From positions 682,001 to 746,000 of the forward strand of contig JAUFSD010000009.1 in assembly GCA_033030425.1 (NCBI GenBank): a stretch of DNA of 64,000 bases, read 5' to 3'. The notes beneath the pieces were generated by a model. It was not told where the DNA came from, searched no databases, and saw nothing but the letters and a program-made list of their open reading frames with translations. The translations under genes and the position numbers were made by a program. This document shows, in pieces, positions 24,681 to 34,841 of this stretch. The stretch is from Verpa conica. Taxonomy: Eukaryota; Ascomycota; Pezizomycetes; Pezizales; Morchellaceae. Position 1 is the first letter of the stretch. The number at the start of each line of letters is the position of its first letter.

Positions 24681-26281
24681 TGTGTATTTTGGAAGCTGAG
24701 CTGGTATGGGGTGGAGCTCGAGTGCGGGCGAGGAGGCTCGGAGCTTTGCGTGACGTTTGAGGTCTTGGCAACCTAATCCGTGTTGGTGTCACTATAAATG
24801 TAGCACTAAGCTTGGAGGATTGCGATTTAGATTCTATCTTATAGTCTACTAAGGTGATTTCTTCTCAAGCTTCATGCTTTGAGCAAGCAGTAATTAAATA
24901 ATTCGTTTATGAGATAATACATGTATTCCCCATGCTGTGCTATAATAAGTCATAAGTACTGTTATAACGCTAAGACATCCATCATCTCTGTACTCTACTT
25001 AGAGTGACTTTGGATGTGTGTCTCTAGAAGCAGCGATTGAGTATGCAGCTCTTACCAGAATGGGAATATTTTTGTAAGTTAATTTCTAATTAAACCCTAT
25101 TGTTATTAGTAGCACTAAGAATATCCTTACACCCCAATCCACTAAACAAACTTTATCTTTTACTGTAGGGACTAGTTCGTCAGCAACTGATAAGGCTATC
25201 ATATGGCCTAATTAGACAAGGGATTAGACTAGCAGTTTAGTATAAGTAAGGCAAGGAGACAGTTCCTCAACAGATAATCAATAATAAAACTTGCAGGTCC
25301 ATCCTATATTTACTCTATTTAGAAACTTGTTATAGAAGTAGATGGGTTTTAGCGTTTCTTCCCTTAATTTTGTAAGTATTATTAATAAATTTATATCCTA
25401 ACCATGTTCTTATGGGTCAATGGCACTATAACACACCTTGTTATATTCATTCCTCTAAATAATATAATAATAAATATCAGATTTCTAGCAAAAGAAACTA
25501 GTGAATACAACTGGAAAAAAAAACCAATGGAGGAGGCGAGCAAGTTAATCACTGTACTGATCATATTAAAGCTACTACAATAGAAGCCCTCTATAGTAAT
25601 ACGGTCGTGTCTGAAAGTTAAGGAAAATATTCTTATGGAGGAAGCATCCCAGCCTAATGGAGCTATCCTAAACTAGATATAGATATCCTTAGAGTGGCCG
25701 TTTTAATTTCCTGGGTCAATTTCTTTCCTTTCTACTTTCTTCTTGGTCTTCTTCGCTAGAGTGAGTCTAAATCCCAGTGACATTTTTCTAGCTCTTATAT
25801 TATTACAAGTAGTTATATCCGGTACAGAGGCTTATAAATAGGATATAGGAGAATATTACTTTGTCTTAGAATGTGTGTTAGTCATATAAATTGCCTAGCA
25901 GTTAACATGCCACCAGATGTATAGGGAGATCAGCCTCGACGTAAACTTTTGTTGCCTATATAGCTTGTTTAAGTACTCTAACTGTTACTCTCTACAATTA
26001 TTTTAGTAACTAAGAATAGTTAATTAACTGAATGTCTGGTAGACCTGATTGGCAAGGGGATTTCCAGTAGACTTCTTCCACATACCCAATGAGTTATCAG
26101 AACCATCTAGTTTTGTGAAGCAAGAGGGGCATGGAACTTCTGTAAGGGGTGCTGGTTTTACGGGTAGATAAGGTGGTATTGATTCGCCCGAGATCTTCTT
26201 ACTTAGAGGATACACTTATTAAATAAATGTTAGAGTTAAAATTACCTATGTTTCGCAAAAGGACTTCCTAATCTCTAGATA
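24681..26281. other. AT-rich gap next to the NLR relic
   Basis: 1.6 kb without a supported gene. Composition and dense stops suggest old mutated transposons. A small frame at 26024-26215 (minus) lies just downstream of the NLR fragment and could be its tail or noise. Confidence 0.4.
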
Positions 26282-26846
26282 CTAAATTCCTGCCAACATC
26301 TCTATCTGTATCTTTCGAACTGCTTCATTCAACTCTTCTGGCTTAACAAAACACCCTTGCTGGGTGTAGGTCTGCACTAGGTTACTCATAGATATCAGGG
26401 TGTCTGGATGCTCGACACCTAGGACCCTCTTCCTGGTGTTCATCACTAGCTTCCCTAGCTCTTCGGCCTCTCCGTAGCGGCCTTGATTCTGGTAGACCGC
26501 TACTAGTTTGTTCATAGATTTCAGGGTGTCTGGATGCTCGACACCTAGGATCTTCTTTCCAGTGTCTATCACTAGCTTCTCTAGTTCTTCGGCCTCTCCG
26601 AAGCGGCTATTCGCTTAGTATACAGTGGAGAATCCCTGAGCTGTTTTCAGATACCACTTCAAAGATCTTTCTTGGCAGACCTTAACACAATTATTGACAT
26701 GAGAAAATACACTGATGTTGAACTTCCAATCATCCAAACTCAAATCAATAGAGCATGCCACTAGATCACTGCTGCCTTCAATTGGGTGAGCTGTTTGGTG
26801 TGTGAGAGAGGTTCACGTATCCATGAATGGACTAGGGGGTGAATGT
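26282..26846 (-). pseudogene. NLR (NB-ARC/TPR) pseudogene, C-terminal fragment
   Basis: The 3' piece of an NLR-type gene cut by the transposon whose left end is at 26849. The intact frame at 26282-26572 has kinesin-light-chain-like TPRs: ILGVEHPDTLKSMNKLVAVY, QNQGRYGEAEELGKLVM, VLGVEHPDTLISMSNLVQTY. Upstream, a further repeat (FGEAEELEKLV, about 26575-26610) has TAA where the neighbouring repeat has Gln. Before that, DLSLDDW and FSHVNNCVKVC match the linker of fungal NLRs. Next to the insertion the frame reads NIHPLVHSWIRE. Stops and at least one frame change show the gene is dead. The 5' piece is at 43427-44668. Confidence 0.8.
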
Positions 26847-26848
26847 TA
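26847..26848. repeat. TA target-site duplication, left copy
   Basis: The TA dinucleotide abuts the pogo terminal repeat (TA|ACGTATTCG). Its partner is at 43425-43426. Confidence 0.75.
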
Positions 26849-26895
26849 ACGTATTCGACCGGGTAGTGCGTCAGACCGGGAAGTGCGTCGCCACC
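26849..26895 (+). repeat. Pogo element left terminal inverted repeat
   Basis: 47 bp, a perfect reverse complement of 43378-43424. It has two related internal blocks (GACCGGGTAGTGCGTC and GACCGGGAAGTGCGTC), which may be a duplicated transposase-binding site. Confidence 0.9.
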
Positions 26896-26905
26896 TAAGC
26901 AACAA

Positions 26906-26922
26906 CATCAGCAAAAAGTCAA
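26906..26922 (+). repeat. Plavaka-like element left terminal inverted repeat
   Basis: CATCAGCAAAAAGTCAA; 16 of 17 bases match the complement of 41250-41266. Confidence 0.7.
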
Positions 26923-27140
26923 ATGTCCCTGGAACATTCACCACAGTCCCCGGGAATTCAAAGGGTCTCATGGTACACTTCGTCTTCCCTGGGACGCTCA
27001 GGGATCACAATACGGTCCTCGGGACCCTCGAGATCCCGGGGACAGTCCGTGCTTTAATCTGGGGGTGCCGGGGACCCTCCGAGCTTGGTCTGAGTGTCCC
27101 GGAGACTCTCAGTACAGGACCTGAGAATTGTCTGGACTGG
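26923..27140. repeat. GC-rich subterminal repeats, left end
   Basis: Many short copies, in both orientations, of a motif like GTCCCNGGGAC, for example near 26927, 26945, 26977, 27020, 27035 and 27087. The same motif family crowds the right end of the element. Such arrays are the usual transposase-binding regions of CACTA-type elements. Confidence 0.6.
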
Positions 27141-27671
27141 TATTAAGAACGCCATTCTATCGCTATAAAACACTAATCTAGTACCGCTGGCCGGGGTCTA
27201 GTCATTATAGAGACTTTATACTTGTTCACCCCATCTCCTACGCTGATCCCTACCACCACCATGCTTTATCACTCGGGAAGCTCGCTATCACTATATTTAG
27301 CTCATTCCCTAAAGTTTGGTACTCTATAAAGGCCCCTGTTTAATGCTAATACTCTTTAACTATTTCACGGAACACCTTATATAATTCTAGTGTCTACGGA
27401 CGGTCCTTCTATTCCGCAGTCCATTTGACGTTTGGGGGGTGTTGATATCCAGGAACTAAATTATTCTCCTAGCGCTGCAAGGCGTACGTAACTAATATAC
27501 AGAATAATATGTATCCATATCTATATGGTTATTTACTAACCACACCTTTGACTTGCCGGTAGCTGCCTTACACTCCTGTTCTGGTACTAAGTGTACAGGC
27601 CCTCTATACTAGCTACAGTCGTGACATATCTATCTTTTGGGTTCTCTTCAACTTCTACGCATCCGTGATAT
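27141..27671. other. Noncoding part of Plavaka-like element
   Basis: Between the left subterminal repeats and the 3' end of the transposase gene. No open frame or repeat recognised. Confidence 0.5.
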
Positions 27672-30600
27672 TTATCCGGTAGCCCGCTCAAACTTACAAT
27701 AATTTGTTCCGAGTATCATGGCAAGTTCGATCGAGGACGGTACGCGGGTGTATTTAATTCGTCCATCTTTCGCCGTTTTGATGATATCGGTCTTAATTTG
27801 GGCGGCTGCGTTTTTATTAGTAGAGCCGACACCGGTGGCACGTAGCTGAAGTAAAGCAACGGAATTGCCGCTTTTCGTCCTTGAAATGTATCTTGGGTAC
27901 GGTCCTCCGAGCACCGCGTCCATATACTGTGTGAAGTTCACCGCTATTCCGCCATGAAGACATCTCAAGAACTGCTTCTTAACATCTAGCGGTCTCTGGA
28001 ATGGCTGGAAGAAGTATGCCACAGAGTTGTAAACCTTGATACGTGTTCGTTGTGGATAGTCTGCGTCGACTCCGCAGACCGCCTTAAAAAGATCTAGGCC
28101 CCATTCTTGGCAAGTCTGTCCTTAAAGCACAACGCTAGGTCTTTGATACTGAAGATGAGCTGGGCTTGAGCCAAAGAAATCAATTTCATTCCTTTAGTTA
28201 GTCCAGCCAATCTAGGCAGAGACAATGAACACGCAACAGGTGTATAGGGTATATCCATTTAGTACGTTAATTTGTATCTTGCAGGTCTTGCGCTACATGA
28301 CGTTTAAGGCGCCTAATCCTCGTGTTCAGCTTTCGAGCTACTTTTGATTAGTATATGAAACCCGTAAAATTAGCTTAGGTAGCGCACTCACCGCCAGGGT
28401 CCCTAAGTTGTAGCACACGTGCACTTTCTGCCTCATAGTAACCTTTTGAAGCAAGAAACTTCAGTGTTTGATCCATATATGCTAGGTTTAATCTTCGATC
28501 GTTCCATAAAAGCATTTGCTTCTCATAGTCCACTCTGTTTGATGCTCGATAGGCCGCCTTTACATTCTGAACATGCAGTAACTCCGAAATATCTGTACTA
28601 AAATTGTCTGGCGAGCCCATGTACCGGACGCAATCAGCAATATGAGTTGGTAGGTGCATTTTGATAAAGGAGAAGTTGTTGATTTTTAGCTCAAGTACAC
28701 GGCGCGCTCGTTGTATTTGGCCCGTGGTCATCGGTCGTCCGTCCTCAGACCGTCCACAGACTAGCTCCTCTAGGCTTTTAGTGACTCGCTTTTTTCGGGA
28801 GGGTGTCTGGCGAAACTGCCGGAATATCGATTTTGTCTGATGGAAGGTTATTAGCCTCTTATGTAGCCATCGTAATGTTGCTTCCGATAAGCTTCGCTGA
28901 GAGGCAATAATTATGAACTCGCACATTGCGCGTATGCATTTCATAACCTTCACACGGTCCGCGTTCTGTCCGCGTTTTGTACGGCTAATCAGGAGCGGTG
29001 CTAGACAAACCACCAGAAATCGGAGCATCGTTCTCATTTCCTTGCCTTTCCACTGACTAACATCCTCGTACCCTCTCCTGAAAAGTGAAAACCCAGGGTA
29101 ATTGGGCATCTTTTTGAATCGGTTGTTAAACCTAACGAACAGACCCTCCTTTTTAAGAAACAATATGATCCAACTCATGAGATGCTTGAAAAGCCCGAGC
29201 ATAAACTGATGCAACCAATCTGGTTGCCATAGCTTATAAGGGTTACACAACGGGTAGTCCCAAAATGTGTTTGCTATGGGCTCTACGAACCTTCCGCATA
29301 AGTCCTCTAGACCATCCGCGGACTGTACGAGCTCCCTATATTTGTCGACATTTCGTGTATCTCTGGATACTATGCGGGATTCTCCATCCTTCAATTCATG
29401 ACCTAGCTCTTCAGGGGCCAGCTCACACATTGGGCAGCTACCGTATTTGATGCGGGCGATAACAACATGTTCCTGGTAATCCGCGATCCAGGCAGCGAGA
29501 ATAGGATAGCAATATCTACGTTGCCCATCTGAGCAGTTCATGGGGATTCCAACTTCTAATATGTTTAATTTGCTCAAGGGCTCGAGCACTCGTTGGACAG
29601 CGTAGTGCCATGTGTCATGGATTTCGCCTTTCTCCGGAGTTTTTGGCGGTACAGGAAGAAGAGCTACCATAATCCAAGCCCTTTTAGATGCCTGTCGGCG
29701 GATATCTTTGCGGATATTGCCAACGCTTATATAAAGTGGCCATGCTGCTTTGTCTCGGAAAAGTCCGTGAGGTGGGTTTTATCAGATGCACATAATACCG
29801 GTATAACAGTCCCACCGTCTGGTATACGCTCCTACACAAAACTCACAGTTAGCATAACCTTACGGCAATCCCAGTACCATACGCACCTGTGTCTCCCACC
29901 ACCAGTCTCCGCTATTAATCTCGTTATAGATTCTTTCGCCCGAGAGTCATATATCTTCACGGGCTCGTAATCCATATCCTCACAAAATGGTAGATGTGAT
30001 AGCAATAGGCGAATACACTCTAAAACGTCTCGTTTGAACAGCTTCCCTCCGTAGATATCTTCCACCGTCCAGCTTTCCGGCCCTACTCCATATTCGCACC
30101 ACTCGAGCAGGGCCCACAGGTCGTCTGCAGATTGGAAGCTTTGGCACGTATCGCCATCAAGTCCACGCTCCATGTAGTCCTGCACCGCCGTCTTTGTGGT
30201 ATTCGAATCGACAAACCATTTTGCTAGCTCATAGTCTTTTGCGTTCTGGAAGGGTTTCCAAGGATTCCAATCTGGACTTTTATACTTAGAGTAGACCTCT
30301 ATAGCACCATATGTTCTCCCTGCTGAATTTGGACCGTGCACATCCCTAAAACGTACTGTCCGAGTAGGATCCGCGGTACATGTCAGATCAGAGTCCACTG
30401 GCTCAGGGTGGCAGTATGTTGGGTCCCATGGCGGTGTATCTGCTCTAAAGTCGCTTTGATGAACTAAGGCTAAAGTCAGCCAACTGTTAGGTCAAGGCAT
30501 AACTAGTATAGACGTACTGTCTGGGCTTGGGAATGGATCGGGAACGGGCGGCGGCGGTTCTGATAATTCAGAATTGGATAGAACTGGTATGCTGTGAATA

Positions 30601-30680
30601 CATGTCGAGATATGTACATTTAGTCCCCGATGTGTTCGGAAACCTCTTGCACAATAGGGGCAGAAACTCTTAGGTAGCAT
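27672..30680 (-). CDS. Plavaka-type transposase with N-terminal C2H2 finger (frameshifted)
   Basis: Exon 1 (30518-30680) starts MLPKSFCPYCARGF, with a C2H2 finger (C..C...H.....H at HISTCIH). Exon 2 (29883-30469) has SPDWNPWKPFQNAKDYELAK, GPESWTVEDI and KRDVLECIRLLL, the Plavaka signature region. Exon 3 (28391-29831) continues ERIPDGGTVIPVL, CASDKTHLTDF, then a stop from a one-base frame change near 29730. After that it resumes VGNIRKDIRRQ, GSCPMCELAPEEL and WLHQFMLGLFKHLM. The C-terminus continues to 27672 (WGLDLFKAVCGVDADYP, YNSVAYFFQPFQRPLD). Introns have GTACGT, GTATGG and GTGAGT donors. Part of the 3' exon structure (28030-28390) is unresolved. The frame change suggests an inactive copy, or a sequencing error. 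Confidence 0.8.
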
Positions 30681-31504
30681 TATGCGGTGGTGTTTGTAGT
30701 GCTGCTAGGGTTTCTCTCTCCCTGGGATATACACGGATATATATAGGATCACAAAAGATACGTGAGAAGGTTTTATTTTCCGACTGCCGATTAACTGAAA
30801 TATTCCCTAAATTATGAGTATGAGTAGGTAAAGGGTTACGCGGTTGGAGGGGTTGGCTGGGAGCTCATTTGATATCCCAAACAAAATAGTATTAGCTGGG
30901 ATAATGAGTTGACATGTGGGAGTAAAGGGAAATAGAACGACAGTATTCATATGGGCTAACCACAAGAGGGAGCCCATTACAGTCATTCTAACGGTACCGC
31001 AGGAAGTCCGCAAGACGATGTGGTCGAGAGAAGGAATCTACACATAAAGGTAAGCGGGCCGAGTGCCGGTAAAAGCAAAAGAACGCGGATAGTCTTAAGG
31101 CGCACCCGGACGGTCCGTGTATTCTCAGCCCTCGCTACAGTCATTACCGCATTCGGTAATGCCGGGCTTCTGCTTTTTCCGACTGCATTTGACATCCACA
31201 CAAATTAGGAATTAAATGTTAGAAGTCTGACGCATTTGTAGTGGCGTCGATGCAAGTATAACGATCTTCGTGTATCATTTCTGTATTGTGACTTTGTGTG
31301 CCTTAATATGCTGCAGAACAGGGCGGAAGCTTATACGCAAAGACATAAAGTATTTCTGGGGCCTACAAAGGACAAAGTCCAGATACAGTATACGAGCTTG
31401 GGTTCCAATTTGATGCGGGTATTAAAGCGTAGACCCTCCCCATCCCGAATCCTACCTACTCGTACTCTCACCAGTACCGAGAATAATTTGACCTAGTTTT
31501 CACA
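30681..31504. other. Intergenic, inside Plavaka-like element
   Basis: Divergent promoter region between the minus-strand transposase and plus-strand cargo. Short open frames only. Confidence 0.45.
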
Positions 31505-32068
31505 ATGAATGCCTCGTCCCATGCGCACTTCCAGGCCCCTCTCTCTTCTATTCCTTCCTATCTCCACCCTTTTGAAGGGGGTGAGCCCCTGCCTCCTTCT
31601 GCTCAGCTCCAGCCCTTGGATTCCCCTTCGGACTATGAAGCGCAGGCCCCCTCTAGGGAGCCCGAGCAAAACACAGATCAATACATTACTGATCTTCTAC
31701 TTGGGGGTTCGTCCTCTCCTCCGACCTCGAGGCCTGGAGTGAGTATCACAGCCATACCAGAAGAGGCTCCCGTATCAGAAGAAGTCATCATACCGGATAG
31801 CCTCAACGAAGCTATGGACTCGGTAGTACCGCATCTGCAACAGATCAATCTAGATTTGGTGTCTCAGCTCGTAGACTCCAGTTATTACCGAACAAATAGA
31901 CAAATAAAGTTCTTCTGTATAAGACTCTATTCCTTAAGTTAGCTTTATGATCGCTAATAATATATTGAAAAGGGCTGAGATCATACATACAGAGTGGGAA
32001 CCACCTTACGTCAGAACCCCAGCTCGGCCGGGTCTATGTCCTAAAGCTTTTAACCCACGCTGGCGGTA
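31505..32068 (+). CDS. Unknown cargo ORF of Plavaka-like element
   Basis: Not recognised. The first frame (31505-31942) starts MNASSHAHFQAPLSSIPSYL and is rich in P, S, E and Q (GGEPLPPSAQLQPLDSPSD), then becomes more ordered (SEEVIIPDSLNEAMDSVV, LVSQLVDSSYYRTNRQIK). A second open block in another frame (about 31960-32066: RAEIIHTEWEPPYVRTPARP) could be its last exon after a short intron, ending at TAG 32066-32068. The join is not resolved. Disordered N-terminus and short structured tail fit an accessory transposon protein or a relic. Confidence 0.35.
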
Positions 32069-32570
32069 GCATTGGGACGGCTCTAGTAAGAAGAGGACGC
32101 CGTCACGGTTGGGTAAAGGCTACACGGCATGGTGTGGGAGCAGCTACTGTAGCTGCTCTACTTAGGTCAGGTGTTGTTGTGAAAGGCAAGGTCCAGAGCT
32201 TACATCAGGTTGTCTTTCAGTCTGAAAGACTTATCGTTGGGAAACTGAGTTGGTGGGCTTTGTAGGCTCTTTACCGTTCTGCATTCACTGATATGGGTTG
32301 GGGGATTGATCATGTATTTTTTTGGCAAGAGAAGTGAAAACAACTAAAACTTTTTTATTGAGATACCATTTCGCTCATGGAGTGTCGTTGTTTGAGAGGC
32401 GAGGGAATGAGGCGGGGGATGAAGCGAGTACGCAGACTGTGCGAGTAAGATCCATGAACTACCCTAAGCCCTAGACCACAAACGTATTCTTAAATAGGCT
32501 AGAATAACCACGGCAGGGCCCGGTGCGGGTTCCCGAGCAACGTCACCTCCAACCTCAATCTCCACCACGC
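32069..32570. other. Noncoding, inside Plavaka-like element
   Basis: No supported gene. The stretch precedes the decayed nuclease-like gene and probably held its promoter. Confidence 0.4.
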
Positions 32571-34002
32571 CACCACCTATTCTTTCGAAGGTTGTCGATA
32601 TAAATACCGCAAATCTCGTATTGAGATCTTGTCAAAATCTCCAAGCGCACAAGCAAGGAGTGAATCTAAACGCGCCATCAGACTTTCTCCCAGCCCGCAA
32701 CTTTCTTCCCCGCACTTCCTCTTACGCAACCATCCCCCACAATGAGCCCATACCGCTGCGCCGGCCAAAGATTTTCTCAAAATCATTGATGAAGGAGCTC
32801 CGTCTAGCTTATTCACCGCTGATTATCTTTTAACGGGGCTCCCTGGAGATTACCTTAGATAATGTTTCGCCTACTGAATACGAAGCTATTAAGGAGATGA
32901 TGGATATGGACGCCCCCCCTTTTAGCGCATGTAAGGCGTCTAAGTTAAACTATTATTTTGCAGACTGTAGTCTCATTATTACCTACCCTTCTCATATCCA
33001 TGAGATTTATTCCGGATTTCTTGACCATGTACGCATCCAGATGTATAACGGTGGCTTTTTTACTGGGACGAGTGGCCCGATATTGATATTATTGGGGCGG
33101 GAAAGTCGAAGGGTGCGTTCAGCTCTTTGCAATCTTCTGTATCCGTCATCTTCAGTTCTCATTATTCCTTTCTTATAGACATTAGTCTCGAGCTTGACGG
33201 TATAAAGTATACATTCATGCCCGATAACTGTCTGATTCTTGAGGGATTTGAGGTTCCATTCATCGTCTGCGAGGTGGCAGTCTCTCAAACCTTGGATAGT
33301 GTGAGGGCAAGCTACGCCCGTACTTACTCGGCTCGAAAGATCAAATTAAGTTCGTTATTATCATTTATATCAGGGCCAGGAAACCGCCCAAGCAAGGCCC
33401 AACGAAACGCTTGTCTGCTTCTGAATCCTCAGTAAAGAATAAACGAGGACGGTGCGAGGCCAGTGGGCGCTTGCGCGACACGAAGAAGAAACTGAAGACG
33501 ATGTACCTGTCGCTGGGGCAAGCTCTCCCCTGTCTCGTCACTACCTGAACCCCCGGGAGTCAGTATGAATACGGTTCTATATATGTGTATACAACCAAAC
33601 TCAAACCCTCTACGAACATCCTTCCGGTACTGTCAGGGTATTGAGGAGATTGTTTCAGACCTTGTAAGTATGAACGTCCCTCTTTGCTCGCCCCTAGCTA
33701 AATGTTACTAGGAGTTTTGGCCTACTAAGCCAAGCGGGTCACTTAAACTTACATGGGATAAGCTGCTTGGGGGTGAGATTCCAGATGATGCTAAGCAAAA
33801 AACTTGCGAGATTCCGTATCAGTACCTACACGATAAGCTAGCAAGGTATCTAAGGCCCCTCAGGTCTGCTAGGCGTTGGGAGCAGAGGAAGGATGTGGGT
33901 ATAGAGAGCGCACCCCCCGTGGTGGAGGAGGCGCGGAAGTCGAGAACCCAGAGTCCTGCGGATGATCCAAAGGATCGGGATTGGGGGGCGGGGCAGAGTT
34001 AG
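32571..34002 (+). pseudogene. Decayed cargo gene, possible PD-(D/E)XK-like nuclease
   Basis: Several open blocks in changing frames seem to belong to one gene. They include APAKDFLKIIDEG and SLFTADYLLTGLPGD (about 32750-32855), then LDNVSPTEYEAIKEMMDMDA, LNYYFADCSLIITYPSHIHE and IYSGFLDHVRIQMYNGG (32850-33060). A frame change in a T run near 33056-33061 leads to YWDEWPDIDIIGAGKSK. An intron follows (GTGCGT donor near 33113, TATAG acceptor near 33178), then YTFMPDNCLILEGFEVPFIV and CEVAVSQTLDSVRASYAR. A final exon after 33712 reads EFWPTKPSGSLKLTWDKLLG and ends at 34002. The D...E-V pattern (FMPD, then FIVCEVAVSQ) recalls a PD-(D/E)XK nuclease core, but this is weak. Frame changes suggest decay. 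Confidence 0.35.
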
Positions 34003-34841
34003 GTGGAGTTGCTTCTGGGGTTTTCTTTTTTCTCTTTTCTTTTTTCTATATTAGTAAGTTTGCTTCCAAGACTTTCTTTTATTACTTCATAGGGACGAAA
34101 TACTTAGGTTTTGTGGCTTGTGTAATGTAGGTAGCCACTTCGAGGCATTTAGAGGGCTTTCCCGCCTAAGCCTAGTCATTCTTTAGTAGAATATATTGGC
34201 GGCTGGGCAATGTGTATAGAGCCCAGTGCGCATGGATAGTACATATTTGGGTTTTGAATTGGGTTTTGAATTGCGTTTAGCACGTAGGTTGACGTACGGG
34301 TTTGGGAGCGGAATTAAAGTTCGGAGCTAGTCGCTGCAGCCTACAATTGGGAACTGATGCAGACCCAACGCGTACGGTCCAGTCTTTACCATGATATCAC
34401 ATTGTTTGCTCGACGTATTGTGACTAATCTAATTCGCGCGCAGATGCTTTCTCAAAGCTCCACCTACCCCTACCTGCAAAGAGTTGGGCCTCTCGACTCA
34501 ACCCCAGTCAATATTTTGATTCAGGCTGGCATGAGCTCGGCTGGGCAGTACGCATTAGGCTTAGTGCGTGCACAGACCGTTCGCGTTAGATCCAAATCAA
34601 GCTTGCGGCTTTAGACTTTCAACCTCATCACCAGCACCAGCATCAGCATCATATTGTTTGCCCCACCAACTCCCCCCCTAGTGATTTAGTTTGGCAGCTC
34701 GCTGCAATATCTACTTATATAAAGCTATACACTCTTTCTTGATCACAGGTTCGGGTCTCACCCTCTTTCCAACTTCACAACCAACTTCACGGCTATACTA
34801 CTTCTACAGCAAACTTCATCAAGACTATACTAACGCTTCAA
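34003..34841. other. Noncoding, inside Plavaka-like element
   Basis: Includes the SNF2 gene promoter. A short frame at 34357-34614 has no family match. CA/TC-rich just before 34842. Confidence 0.4.
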
